From assembly GCF_026230105.1 (NCBI RefSeq), contig NC_079486.1:2728001-2792000 (forward strand): a stretch of 64,000 bases of DNA, written 5' to 3'. Source of the stretch: Diorhabda sublineata (Eukaryota; Arthropoda; Insecta; Coleoptera; Chrysomelidae). Under the pieces are notes generated by a model that was given only the letters and a program-made list of their open reading frames with translations, was not told the DNA's origin and did no database searches. The translations under genes and the position numbers were made by a program. Shown piece after piece: positions 1 through 9,789 of the stretch (position 1 is its first letter; each line of letters opens with the position of its first letter).

Positions 1-102
1 GGAAAAATTATCATTACTCTGACTGAATTAGAACAACTCTAAAATTCAGTGGTAAGTTCAATAATTACTCATCTTGTACTGGATACTGTGAACAATTTGA
101 AA
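1..102 (+). repeat. Truncated copy of a repeat-borne exon end
   Basis: This segment matches 17,670-17,770 and 56,930-57,025. In those copies the reading frame ends with residues like TQIELEQLPNSV and runs into G|GTAAGT, a consensus splice donor; here the donor GT starts at 52. It is the end of an exon of the unidentified repeat-borne gene described at 56,420-57,173, cut by the window edge. Confidence 0.55.
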
Positions 103-467
103 TTATTATTATAATTATTTTCTAGTTTATGCTCTTTGAAAAATAGCAAATGAATGCTCTCAAATTTTTTCGATAATAATATAATGGGAATCGTATAGAA
201 CTGCTTTTGTTTCTTATAATTAAAAATCAAATTGTTAACAGAAGTTAATTTGAAATTAGAATTTTCTCTATATAGAAAAATTGTTTCTGATTTTGTATAA
301 TAGTGCTCGTTTCTATAATTGATCTTCACACAAATGTTTTTGTAATCCATTTACTTAACACACTTTATCTGTCTTGATTGAACTTCTCAGTGAATATGTA
401 ACTAAATCAAAATAATTATTGAAAATTGTGAAGTTATTTTGGTTTTCTAGAAAATCCCAGTGTGACA
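103..467. other. AT-rich stretch, no gene seen
   Basis: Only a low-complexity open frame on the minus strand is present, with no recognisable motif. It is the left flank of the copia insertion. Confidence 0.5.
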
Positions 468-472
468 GATTT
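468..472. repeat. Target-site duplication, left
   Basis: GATTT directly precedes the left LTR and recurs directly after the right LTR. Five base pairs is the usual duplication for copia-type integrases, so both ends of the element are fixed precisely. Confidence 0.9.
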
Positions 473-669
473 TGTTGTAATATTCGTTTCTTCTATAGTA
501 TAAATAAAAGAAATTTATACAGGTTCTTCTATACTTTTATTATATTAGAAGTAAAACTACACAAAATGACTTGAATGTGAAAGTAACCATTTTTTTTTAT
601 CTTTTCTTGACATAATAATCATCCTTGCCAACTTAATTGCTGGGTTACGTTCAGTAATTTTTTACAACA
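473..669 (-). repeat. copia 3' LTR
   Basis: A 197-bp repeat with terminal inverted TGTTGTAA/TTACAACA. It matches 4,271-4,459 except for scattered substitutions and an extra stretch of about 8 bp near 598-610. The plus strand shows a short T-rich run and several TATA-like and poly(A)-like words, as expected of an LTR promoter and terminator. Confidence 0.9.
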
Positions 670-680
670 CTACCCCTTAA
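670..680 (-). other. copia polypurine tract
   Basis: On the minus strand TTAAGGGGTAG abuts the inner edge of the 3' LTR. This is where plus-strand DNA synthesis of a copia element is primed. Position and purine content fit; function is inferred. Confidence 0.7.
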
Positions 681-699
681 ACCAGCAATTAATTTTGAC

Positions 700-2445
700 C
701 AATATTTTTAGTACAAAAAATATGCTTGGGATTATGCAGCCCTTTTGTTAAAAGATCTGCTACCATTTTTTCAGTAGGCATGTATTTAATTTCAACCAAA
801 TTTTTTTTCAATTACTTCCCTTACAAAATGGTACTTAGTGTCTATATGTTTAGTTCTGTTATGGTAAACAGGGTTTTTTAACAATTTTTGTGCACTTTGG
901 CTGCCATTGAAAAGAATTACGGGCTTAGTCTCACAAAACTCATTTAAAAAACCACTAACAAATATGGCTTCAATTTTAAACCGACTTCAATAGGAGTCAA
1001 AACAGTTTTAGCATCACCTAACTTGAAACGCTCTAATAATTCTAAAATATAGTTCCTCTGATTAACTTTAATCATATTGTTTTGTTTGTCAAAATCAATA
1101 TTTAAACCTAAAAAATATTTGATTAGCCCCAAGTCATTAATTTTAAATTGTTTTGACAATTCCTGTTTGAAGTTGGTTTTAAAAACTGAGGAATTTGAAC
1201 AAATTAAAAAATCATCAACATAAAGGGCCACTAGAATTATAAATTTGTCCTTGTTTTGGAAAAATATACATGGTTCAAAACTTGATTGCTGAAAACCTAA
1301 GTCTTTTAAGACATTTTTTACTTTAATATTCCAAATTCTGGAGGATTGTTTTAATCCATATATAGCCTTTTTTAATAAACATACTTTATTTTCATTATTT
1401 TTTAGAATAAACCCCTCAGGTTGCACCATGTAAATTTCTTCATCCAAGTTTCCGTTTAAAAATGCAGTTTCTACTTCTAAGTGGTCAATATCTAAACTTA
1501 ATTCTACAGATAAAGCAAACAATATTCTTATTGTAGAGTATCTAACTACAGGTGAAAAAGTTTCAAAATAATCTATACCAAAGGTTTGTGTGAAACCCTT
1601 TGCAACTAGCCGTGCTTTATATCGTATTTCATTATTTGAATTCCTTTTTAAACAAAACACCCACTTATTTTGCACAACATTTTTGTTTGATGGACGGTCT
1701 ACTAAAATCCATGCCTCATTTTTCATTAATGATTCGTACTCTCGTTCCATTGCTTTTTCCCAATTTCTTCTGTAACTTCTTGACATCGCTTCATCTACGG
1801 TCTTTGGATCTTGCATTTCATTATAAGTTTTCTTATTCATCACATTGTATGAAATGTAACCTTCATAATTTCTTTTCTTTGACACCCTTCCTGATCTGGT
1901 TACAATTTCTTGATCATTAATTTCCTCAAAGTTTTCACCTCCAGTTTCTTCTGGAATTTCATTTTCTTCTTCATTGATATTATTATTTGATCCTCCACCT
2001 TCTTCATTTATGTCACTATCATCCACTCCAGGTTTAGTTTTTGTTTGTAGGTCAACAGTAATTGCTGAATCAGGATCTGAGTTGCTAGTTTCAGCCTTAC
2101 AATTATTTATATTTTTAAAAGGTTGATTCAGAAATTCATTAAATTTTACATTACAACTTATAATAATTTTATCTGTATCTGTATCTAGAATTCTATAAGC
2201 TTTACTATTTTCACTGTATCCCACTATAATACCTATTTTTGCTCTTTTCTCTAGTTTAGATCTTTTTTCTTTTGGAATGTAAACAAAAGCCTGAGAACCA
2301 AATGTAATGAAATATGATAAATCAGGTTTCTTTCCGACCTATAACTCATAAGGTGTCTTTTCTTTACTTTTAGTATGTAGTCTATTAGAAATGTAGTTAG
2401 CAGTTGTTACTGCTTCCCCCCAATATTTATGGGGTAAGTTAGTAT
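700..2445 (-). pseudogene. pol: copia pol 3' half: integrase C-term, RT, RNase H remnant
   Basis: The long open part (2,224-944) holds the end of integrase, an acidic linker, and reverse transcriptase, including KARLVAKGF and the catalytic YVDD box (residues 335-338 of this open part). Reading continues upstream to 2,445 in the same frame but is broken by a TAG at 2,341-2,339 (TPYEL*VGKKPD), where a tryptophan is usual. Motif A reads HLEVETAFLNG, so the usual catalytic Asp is Glu (residue 250). After GLKLKP the frame jumps to RNase H C-terminal residues (TKHIDTKYHFVRE) and most of RNase H is missing. Expected product is non-functional. Confidence 0.9.
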
Positions 2446-3363
2446 CTAATAACATACACTTGCCGATTCCATCAATGTTCTATTTTTCCTCTCCAACACA
2501 CCATTTTGCTCTGGACAATATGGTGCAGTCGACTGAAAGCTTATACCGAAACTTTTGAGTAGCTTCTGCACAGCTACCCCTGTATATTCCCCTCCATTAT
2601 CACTTCTAAATGTTTTTGGATAGACCCCAAAAATATTTTTGACTTCTAGAATGAATTCCTTTAGTTTAATATATACTTCATCTTTAGATTCTAATAAATA
2701 AAGTGTGGTATATCTTGAAAAATCATCAGTTAAAGTCAAATAATATTTCTTTTTACCAACAGTAGGGGTTCTCATAGGTCCACATATATCACTATGGATT
2801 ATATCAAGAACTTTAAACGTCTTACTTTCTGATTTTTTAGGAAAAGATTTCCTCATTAATTTACCTTCAATACAAGTGACACATTGTTTTTTCTGACCAC
2901 AATCATTTATTTTTATGCCAATAGCTAAATCTTTACTTACTATCATTTTTATATCATCCGGGCTTCTGTGACCTAAACGTCTATGCCATGTATGTATATA
3001 ATTATTCATTTCCTCACACGTTTTTACAATATTTACTTTTTCTGAAAACTTGTTTAATTTATATAAACCATTACAGTATTTTCCTGTGGCTATAATAGAA
3101 TTATTAATTTCTATATAATTACAATCATCAAACTTTATGTTATAACCAGCTTTTGTAATTTTAGACACCGAAAACAGATTATTGCTTAGCTCAGGTACAA
3201 ATAAAACATCTTTAAATTTTAAACTTATGCATTTACCTGAAATTTCTGTTTTTACTAAAATATTACCTTTACCTTTGACTTGCATTTCCTGTCCATTTGC
3301 AACTATAATTTTATTTAACTTTGAATAGTCCAATTTAATAAATAATTCTGGATTATATACCAT
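2446..3363 (-). pseudogene. pol: copia GAG-pre-integrase and integrase core
   Basis: Integrase of the copia element, which joins the cDNA to target DNA. The open part is 305 codons. It starts with the C-terminal part of protease, followed by an HHCC zinc-binding region (H127, H132, C161, C164; WHRRLGH and CVTC). The catalytic triad D192 (HSDICGP), D255 (RSDNGGEY) and E291 (GVLERKNR) has the classic DD35E spacing. It ends early by a one-base frameshift near 2,460; the continuation (CMLLDTNLPHKYWGEAV) is in the next frame. The core is intact, but the break removes the C-terminal domain and RT from the same product. Confidence 0.92.
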
Positions 3364-4154
3364 TCTAGATTATTTTTACTGTTACCGGAAACATTGAAAC
3401 AAAAAACTGAGTCAGACAACTCATCACCTTCAACAGTTACTTTGGCATGTTGCTTTCCCTTATTTCTGTCTTTCTTCATGAAAAAACAATCTTTTTTGTA
3501 GTGACCTTTTCTATGACAATAATAACATTCTATTTTTTCTTTCATCTTCTTCGAAAACTTTTTATTTGTGTTTAATGCCGTCTCTGTTGAACTGGTATCT
3601 TCTTTTCTTTTATACTCATCCATTAGTTTTCCCTTTACATATTCAAGAGTCAATAAATCATCTGGCCCAGCATCTAATGCTGTTACTAATGTGGAATAAC
3701 TTTCTGGCAATCCACCTAACAATAATGCAGCTACATGGAAATACTTAATAGTCTCACCAACTCCTCGTAGTCTTTCAACTAATTCTAGTATTTCTTTAAT
3801 GTATTCATGCATTGGTTTATTTTCAAGTCTAGACTGATACAGCTTCCTCAATAAATACAACTTGTTACTTAAATTATTTCTTTCATGTACCTTTTGCAGT
3901 TCATTCCACATTTCTTTCGCATTCTTGCATTTATAAATGTGTGCTATCTGATTGTCTTCGATACTTAATGAAATTGTAGCTTGTGCTTTTTCATCTTTAC
4001 GTTTCCATTCAACAGATGGTTCATTTGGTATTGCCTCTTCTACAACAGACCAATTTCCTTCTCGTGTAAGCAACATTTTAATTCTAAATTTCCAATTTTG
4101 ATAATTATTGTTGTCTAATTTGGCGAAAGTAAACTTTACACTTTCAGATCCCAT
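3315..4154 (-). CDS. gag: copia Gag, fused to out-of-frame tail
   Basis: Nucleocapsid protein of the copia element: binds element RNA and forms the particle. It is 279 codons from the ATG at 4,154, about 100 nt inside the primer site. The N-terminal half is the UBN2-type copia gag domain (KLDNNNYQNWKFRIKMLL near residues 12-29). A CCHC zinc knuckle lies at C210-C213-H218-C223 (CYYCHRKGHYKKDC), followed by a basic stretch. After NNLEWY the frame should enter the protease DSG motif, but this is deleted, and the last 15 or so residues are an out-of-frame tail. Gag itself looks intact. Confidence 0.88.
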   Translation of the reverse strand: MGSESVKFTFAKLDNNNYQNWKFRIKMLLTREGNWSVVEEAIPNEPSVEWKRKDEKAQATISLSIEDNQIAHIYKCKNAKEMWNELQKVHERNNLSNKLYLLRKLYQSRLENKPMHEYIKEILELVERLRGVGETIKYFHVAALLLGGLPESYSTLVTALDAGPDDLLTLEYVKGKLMDEYKRKEDTSSTETALNTNKKFSKKMKEKIECYYCHRKGHYKKDCFFMKKDRNKGKQHAKVTVEGDELSDSVFCFNVSGNSKNNLEWYIIQNYLLNWTIQS

Positions 4155-4256
4155 TTCTGCTTTTAATTTGCTTTACAAGCCAAGCCGGCACGCCTTATTT
4201 TTTAGGTTAGCTTTTATACTTTACTTTGAAATTCACTGAAGCTTATTAAATCTGGC

Positions 4257-4270
4257 CTGGGCCCATAACC
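4257..4270 (-). other. copia primer-binding site (tRNA-iMet, internal)
   Basis: Directly inside the 5' LTR the minus strand reads GGTTATGGGCCCAG. Its complement, CTGGGCCCATAACC, is the anticodon arm of initiator methionine tRNA. Copia is known to prime from a cleaved tRNA-iMet at this internal position instead of the 3' end, so this also supports the copia-lineage assignment. Confidence 0.88.
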
Positions 4271-4459
4271 TGTTGTAATTTTCGTTTCTTCTATAGTATA
4301 AATAAAAGAAATTTATACAGGTTCTTCTATACTTTTATTATATTAGAAGTAAAACTACACAAAATGACTTGAATCTGAAAAGTAACCATTTTTTTTTTGA
4401 CATCATAATCATCCTTGCCAACTTAATTGCTGGGTTACGCTCAGTAATTTTTTACAACA
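4271..4459 (-). repeat. copia 5' LTR
   Basis: A 189-bp LTR with TGTTGTAA...TTACAACA ends, abutting the primer site. In the minus orientation this is the promoter LTR. Confidence 0.9.
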
Positions 4460-4464
4460 GATTT
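4460..4464. repeat. Target-site duplication, right
   Basis: GATTT, identical to 468-472. Confidence 0.9.
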
Positions 4465-5050
4465 TGTATAGAAATTTTAAAACTTTGACTTATATTTTGT
4501 ATTGATTGATGTCTTATACTTTGTTATTTCAAACTAAAACTATTTAGATGATGTTTCTGTTTGCCAATGAACAAGAGAATTGTTCAGAAAATGGGAAAGT
4601 TTTGAAATTAAGAAAAAAGAAAGATCGTTTTAGTTCCATAAAAGGTTATTAGTTTTTCAACTAAAAATATTCAGACAATTTAAAACAAAATATGTTCCAG
4701 TCTCAACAACTAGGCCACGTAAGGATTCAGATTCCTATATCAAAATGAATCATTTATTGAGATCTCTCTGTGGTAAAGCATTGTCGGTCGAATATAAAAT
4801 CACCCTGTATTTAATGAGTTATATTTAGATTATGTAAATTCCAAAGATAATAATAATCTTTTTGTATTTACTCAACCTCTAAACAGAACTAAATTTGTTT
4901 ATTTCAAAGAAGATCTGTGTATATTTTAGGATTTAGCTTTACTTCGTTTATTTTATATGTATGTTTTAATACAATTTCATTGTTGTTCTATTTTATACTG
5001 TTCACTCCTTTATTGTATGAGCAGCTTGAAATTGTTGTCACTATCGACTT
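4465..5050. repeat. Dispersed non-coding repeat
   Basis: No gene seen. About 4,495-4,620 matches 15,420-15,540 and 54,540-54,670 directly and 26,390-26,480 and 38,160-38,290 in reverse, so the copia element sits beside a member of a dispersed family. Confidence 0.5.
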
Positions 5051-5051
5051 G

Positions 5052-5257
5052 GGCTCCCCTGTGGTGGTTATTCCGAAACCCGATTGGAGTGTCCCACATA
5101 CTTTTTCAAGCTGGATCCATATTAAGCATATTTGCTTTCGAAAGTATACCAGCGGGGCAGTGTCATTCAAACTATTACCAACCATAGAGGCATGTATAGG
5201 ATGAACCGATTGAGTATCGGTATAATAACAGCTCCTTCTGAAATGTTGATGAGGTGA
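5052..5257 (+). pseudogene. Ty3/gypsy reverse transcriptase fragment
   Basis: A short RT relic. One frame gives SPVVVIPKPDWSV, the usual gypsy RT opening. A second frame, read from about 5,097, gives FFKLDPY*AYLLSKV, the SKLDL.AY motif A region, and then TNHRGMYRMNRLSIGIITAP, which corresponds to the gypsy segment ending in FG.ASAP. The stretch between the two motif blocks is missing and there is a frameshift and a TAA. It belongs to a different gypsy fragment from those at 13.3, 41.1 and 52.3 kb. Confidence 0.75.
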
Positions 5258-5340
5258 GTGAGAACTGTATCCCAGACTACTCTAATAAATATCGATTTTT
5301 CCTCTATTTGTTTCCCCTGTTATATGTGAATTTTATTTTA

Positions 5341-5439
5341 ATCTCTCTTCAAATTAAATTCGAAATCTGTGAAAAAATAGGTTTTAAGGAAATTATTGAT
5401 AAATTTGCCACTCAGAAAGCAAGAAAGATTATTTTATAA
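5341..5439 (+). pseudogene. Tail of an unidentified coding-like frame
   Basis: An open stretch ending in FKEIIDKFATQKARKIIL and a stop at 5,437-5,439. The same tail ends the coding-like relic at 19,823-20,328, where more of the frame is present. From about 5,341 the sequence is a near-identical direct copy of 20,229 onward. No family recognised. Confidence 0.4.
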
Positions 5440-5797
5440 TTAGGTGATTATAATGATTAGGTACCTAGTCTGTAAACTGTAGAACAACTGATTGATATAC
5501 ATACTTTTCGTTGAGTATTGAGTTGGTACTTTTTTATGCAAAGGTGATAATATTGTATGTTTTTTATTTTGATAAAGTATTTTGTTGATATTATATAAGC
5601 TGGCCAAAAAAATAATGTTTTCAAATTTTATTTGCATTTTTACTCATGAATCACTTCTTCACAACGATTGTGATGTAGTAATACGATAAAAATACGTGAC
5701 TATCTGATGTATTTTTCCCTAAAAACTCAAAAATAAAAAAACTGCAGCATAACAATAAATTTAAAGGCATTTGACCTTGAACAGAAAAAGAATTTAG

Positions 5798-5929
5798 CCA
5801 GCGGCGGTTGATAATACAGTGAAGATTGTAAATTTCATTAAGTCGCAGCATAAGCAATACCGACTTTTTGCCATTCTGTGCGATGAAATGAGTGAAAGTG
5901 CTGTCAAGATTGTTTGGGCTTGTTCATGA
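5798..5929 (+). pseudogene. hAT transposase fragment (ZBED5/SCAND3-like)
   Basis: The open frame reads TVKIVNFIKSQ...RLFAILCDEM, the segment of hAT-type, ZBED5/SCAND3-like transposases just before the EVRWLSRGKVL motif. That motif is missing here, but a related fragment at 8,365 contains it after the same LFAILCD.M words. It ends at TGA 5,927-5,929. A copy lies at 20,687-20,818. Confidence 0.65.
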
Positions 5930-6431
5930 AATATGATTGTTTTTGTTGTAAAATTACGCGATGGGGCATAATTTTATCTTCTTTATTTCCTTATTTCTTG
6001 TTCTTTCTTTCTTCATTTTACACTTTTGACTTTTCTGTTTCTTGTTTTTTGTTTTCAGCATCATTTTCCTAATCATGGCTCTTCTTCACATTACTTTCAA
6101 ATTGTTTTTGACTACTGCTTTCCTCATAATAATATTATAAGTCAAAATATATATTATTCGAGTATCCTATTCTGTAGAGTTTTGTAAGTAACTAATTTAA
6201 CCATATGACTGGAATGGGGAAATATAAAAAGCTTTACTAAAAATTGAAACTAAGACTAATATATCACTTGAACAATATCTAAACACTCAAAAATATTTCA
6301 CTCCAACAAATCTATTCAAAATGCTTTTTTAGTATTTAGTAAACAAAGGCAGCCATTTTGCTTAGCTTATATATTTTCATAAACTTTTTCATCAAAATTA
6401 GTTTCTTGGTCTTGAAAATATTTTTATTTAG

Positions 6432-7078
6432 GAAAATAACGATAAACCTCCAAGGAAAAAATCATGTCTAGTTAAGACGTATCAGTATAATTGCGCAATA
6501 CCGTCAATATCCAGTGGAGTCAGAGCACTGAATGAAAACGTTAGCCCTCCAAAAAAGAAGAAAGTAAGATTTGATCTCGAAAATATATCTATATTCACTT
6601 ACAACAAAACCACAAACTGAAAAATCTTACAAGATGCTTTCAAGAAAAACATTAATCCGATTTAAATCCTTCAGACCTACAGCATCCAGTCAAAATTCTC
6701 CACAAACTGATATAAATAGAGAAAGATCATGGCGACTTGATTCCGCAAGTCTACCGACATCGAATCTGTATAAGATACCGATTGAAATAAATGAAAAAAA
6801 CCATTTCGATATGGTTCCGCAAGCCTATTACCATTCAGAGACAGTAGTGTACAAATTGAAGAAAAATAACGATATTGCCGTCAACATCTTTTGAAAATAA
6901 ATCAAAAATGGGTCTTTGTAACTGCTTGAATTTAAGATGCCATGGTTGCTTTGGAGAATGCTTAAAATGTGCTTCTAAGAAATGTGGACCAGAATGTAAG
7001 TTTAACCGACCGTTTTACATTAACAGAATCATTTATTTACATTCTGAAAAGGTTATCACAAACCCTTTGGTGAAATAA
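6432..7078 (+). pseudogene. ARL14EP-like (ARF7EP_C) gene copy, frameshifted
   Basis: Upstream coding-like exon from 6,432, after an acceptor TTTATTTAG, rich in basic residues and ending near PPKKKKVRFDLEN; GTAAGA inside it could be a donor. The main frame (MLSRKTLIRF, from 6,634) runs to 6,894, and a second frame from about 6,875 to 7,078 carries the eight-cysteine domain (CNCLNLRCHGCFGECLKC). Relative to the intact copy at 18,858-19,319, 38 nt are missing after NNDI, which throws the cysteine domain out of frame. The copies at 21.3 and 46.2 kb carry the same lesion. Confidence 0.7.
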
Positions 7079-7500
7079 AAATCTTAATTGTGTTTTCTAA
7101 TTGTTTTGAAGAAAAATATTTATATATGTGTTTGAAATTGAAGGTATGTAGATTATTCATTCATATAAGATATACATGAATTTTTTTATAAAAATTTCAA
7201 ACCTCGTTGAGCTCCAAAACTATTGATACATTTACCTCCGTGTCCTTGCTGTTAATAAAAAAAGTTGTTTAAATAACTTAAGCAGATTGAATAAATTATT
7301 GTTAGTAATTTTTTCATGTATAGATATAGTAATAATAGTAATAAAACAACACTGCCTATTGACATGTGCAGTGTTGCCGTTTCAGTTGGGAGGCGGGAAA
7401 TTCAAACAAGAAAAGCCTTTTACATTAGCCTACAGAATGTTGTTATTGAGTAGAGAGTGAGTTTACTAATTCAATCAACTGATGATCTTGAATCAAATTA
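7079..7500. repeat. 3' flank of ARL14EP-like repeat
   Basis: Non-coding and AT-rich, with AATAAA-like words. Near-identical to 46,820-47,240, and in reverse similar to 18,430-18,857 and 58,430-58,884. It includes the conserved words CAGTGTTGCCG and GGAGGCGGGAAA near 7,370-7,395. Confidence 0.6.
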
Positions 7501-7529
7501 TACTCGGTAATATTTTTTTGTTTTGTACA

Positions 7530-8070
7530 AAACACATAGAGACTAATGGAGAACATTGAAACAGGTGTCAGACAGTGTAAAAGTGAGTGTGGTAATAGTA
7601 GTACATGTCTTGGATTTCTCAATGTGAATATTCTTCTAGTATCTTTTAAGGACTTTTACTTTTGTGAATTGTTCATTTAACAAATTTTGGGCAGCTGTGT
7701 GTATGTCCTCAGTGTCGATTCATTGTACAATCAACCAATCAATATGTATATCATAAGTTTTTACATATATTTATTGTAATTAAATAATTACCTCTATTAT
7801 TCAATTCACTTTCTCCATTTTGTATTCTATAAGCATCTTCATTAGCCATTCGAAAGTATTATCTGATGTGGAATTTTCAATATTGCCAATCATTTCCTTA
7901 ATGCTTCTTTGAAACTTCTCAATTTGTTACTGTGCAATCCAATCAAACGTTCTTTCCATAATTGCATCCATTCAGGTTTGAGTTTAATATTGTAGGTATC
8001 TTCGGTTCCATTTTCCATTTCTTCACACCTATACAATTCGAAATTATGTATGATTGTAACATTCAAGTTC
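7530..8070 (-). pseudogene. Unidentified repeat-borne gene, exon copies
   Basis: Minus-strand coding-like blocks: ENGTEDTYNIKLKPEWMQLW then KERLIGLHSNKL and a splice donor near 7,790, followed by a second block starting near 7,730 (RIDTEDIHTAAQNLL). In-frame stops are present. Same gene family as 17,108-18,310 and 56,420-57,173, inverted; a near-identical copy is at 47,250-47,790. No family recognised. Confidence 0.45.
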
Positions 8071-8109
8071 AGTTCAAATGATAAGCATTCTCACCTCTTA
8101 TTTGAACTT

Positions 8110-8345
8110 ATTCTTAAAGTCACACTCACTAATGAAAACATCAATTTGTGGTGAGCAAAATAGACAAGCTACAATTGCATCATATCGCCTATTCATATTG
8201 ACAGCTAGCTAAAAAAGGATCAGAACACTCTCTAGGGTAGAATCTGAAGTTTCATTCACTGAAAAGAAAATAAAAAAATCGCTCAATTTCACAGTTACAG
8301 TTTTGAAAAAAAACTTTTCACATCAACTTAATGAAAGTACTGAAG
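8110..8345. repeat. Internal direct repeat A
   Basis: Matches 9,540-9,775. The equivalent place in unit 2 (48,055) passes straight from the first repeat to the sequence following the second, so one repeat and the 1.4 kb between are missing there. Confidence 0.7.
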
Positions 8346-8364
8346 TTGCTTGCTAACTTGCTGA

Positions 8365-8670
8365 CTTTTTGCTATTCTGTGTGATCAAATGGGAAGTGAG
8401 CAAAAAGCATTCCTGCTTCATTGTGAAGTACGGTGGGTCTCAAGAGGTAAAGTGCTGTCAAGATTGTTGAAGCTTCTTAAGGAAATAATATTGTTTTTGT
8501 TGGAAAATCACAATAGGTCAGAAATTTTTCTTTTTGATTTCCTTATTTCCTGTTCCTTGTTCTCCTCAATATTATTTTACACTTCTCACTTTACTGTTAT
8601 TTGTTCTTTGTTTTCAACATCATTTTCCTCATCGTGGCTCTTCTTCACATTACTTTCATCTTGTTTTTGA
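8365..8670 (+). pseudogene. hAT transposase fragment with RWxSRGKVL motif
   Basis: Open from 8,365: LFAILCDQMGSEQKAF then LLHCEVRWVSRGKVLSRL. This is the highly conserved segment of ZBED5/SCAND3-like hAT transposases in the middle of the RNase H-like domain. After residue 50 or so (LLENHNR) it drifts into hydrophobic, non-family sequence, so only 45-60 codons are real. It is the start of the 1.4-kb block that unit 2 lacks. Confidence 0.75.
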
Positions 8671-9180
8671 CTTCTGGTTTCTTCATTATCTTTTAATATA
8701 CTAGTTATTATTTTTATATCATGTATTTCAATTTTATTCCAGAGCCTATATCCTTTCGAGTATCTTCGCCAAATCCTCGCATCTGAGCCAAATACACTTA
8801 GATTTCTTAGTGTCCAAGGTTTACCCTCAATCCAATTTTCCATTAAGTTATGGGAAGTTTGCTGGAGTATAATCAAGAATAGTACCTCATTTTTTGTATA
8901 TTCTTTCATTCGTTTACTCGTATATTCTCCATTATTTCCTATCTTACTTAATGAACTTTTGTATCAAATTTAGTTTCAACCATTTTTATGTATTCTATTA
9001 TCCAGTCTGACACTTAACTTTTGTGTTCCAGTGAAAATATTATAACATTCTGAAGAAAGCATTCATCAAAATGTTTGTTTCCAATACCTTTTACGCTTAT
9101 GTCACGTTTTGTAGATTTCATCATGCTTTGATCTTCTAGTTTTTTAAATGTGTACTCATCGCCTCTCATTGTGGTTATTA
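8586..9180 (-). pseudogene. copia-type integrase fragment
   Basis: Minus-strand relic unrelated in sequence to the element at 0.5-4.5 kb. Upstream, shifted frames give GDEYTFKKLEDQ near 9,150 and SDWIIEYIKMVETKF near 9,000, the integrase core between the two catalytic Asp residues. Then the frame from 8,909 gives GKPWTLRNLSVFGSDA and KGYRLWN, the conserved C-terminal FG(S/C).A and KGYRLW words of copia integrases, ending in an acidic tail SHDEENDVENK. Several frameshifts and stops. Confidence 0.65.
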
Positions 9181-9199
9181 TTATCTCTTATGAATACAG

Positions 9200-9540
9200 A
9201 TATATTGAATATCATTTCTCTTATAGATATAGCAGAAAAATTTTTGAGTGACCTTACCTTTTAATTGTTCTGTATCTCCTTCATACAGCTTAGACAATTT
9301 TTCAAATATTTAATCATTTACCAGTACAGCTCATAATATGTATGTATGTATGTACAAATGTATGTTTTTATATATTCATAATCATGAATACTGTATGTAT
9401 GTCATGATGACAACCTGCTACTTCAGTGTATTTTATGTTTCGAAGTATTTTCTGATGAGAGTATGAAACTTTCAAAACTGTAAAGACTTTTCACAAAAAA
9501 AAAAACATGTATTTCTTTCAGTACAAAGAAAAAGAATTCT
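9200..9540. other. No gene; short TATG microsatellite
   Basis: AT-rich with (TATG)n near 9,336-9,355. No coding signal seen. Confidence 0.5.
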
Positions 9541-9775
9541 TAAAGTCAAACTCAATAACGAAAACATCAATTTCTGGTGAGAAAAATAGACAAGCTACAT
9601 TTGTATCTTATCGCCTATTCATATTGATAGCTAAAAAAGGAACAGAACACTCTGTAGGTTAGAATCTGAAGTTTCATTCACTGAGAAGGAAGCAAAAAAA
9701 AATCGGTCAAATTCACTGTTACAGTTTAAATAAAACAAACTTTTCACTTCAACTTGATGAAAGTACTGAAGTTGC
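9540..9775. repeat. Internal direct repeat B
   Basis: Matches 8,110-8,345 at roughly 90 percent by eye. Confidence 0.7.
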
Positions 9776-9789
9776 TGGCCAGGCTAATC

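Larger units (their letters stand above)
473..4459 (-). mobile_element. Ty1/copia LTR retrotransposon, defective
   Basis: A structurally complete but coding-dead copia element of 3,987 bp, read on the minus strand. LTRs lie at 473-669 and 4,271-4,459, each TGTTGTAA...TTACAACA. A 5-bp GATTT duplication flanks it, with a tRNA-iMet primer site and a polypurine tract inside the LTRs. The internal order gag, protease remnant, integrase, RT, RNase H is the Ty1/copia order. Autonomous copies are usually around 5 kb with one long frame of roughly 1,400 codons; this copy has lost the protease active site and most of RNase H and carries a frameshift and an in-frame stop in pol. The LTRs differ at a few substitutions and indels, so the insertion is fairly young. 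Confidence 0.93.
5341..7056 (+). repeat. Direct duplication, partner 20,229-21,949
   Basis: Near-identical to 20,229-21,949 at an offset of about 14.89 kb, with only scattered substitutions. It contains the hAT relic, copia-like sequence and the ARL14EP-like frame. The partner ends abruptly inside the ARL14EP-like frame. Confidence 0.85.

Noticed and set aside
1590..1920. Plus-strand open frames over the copia RT
   Set aside because: Shadows of the minus-strand pol; no motif of their own.
5440..5857. Conserved minus-strand frames (65 and 68 aa), also at 20,329-20,746
   Set aside because: They are conserved only because the whole segment is duplicated, and the plus-strand hAT frame explains part of it.
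9330..9370. TATG microsatellite as a possible regulatory site
   Set aside because: Simple repeat with nothing around it to suggest function.
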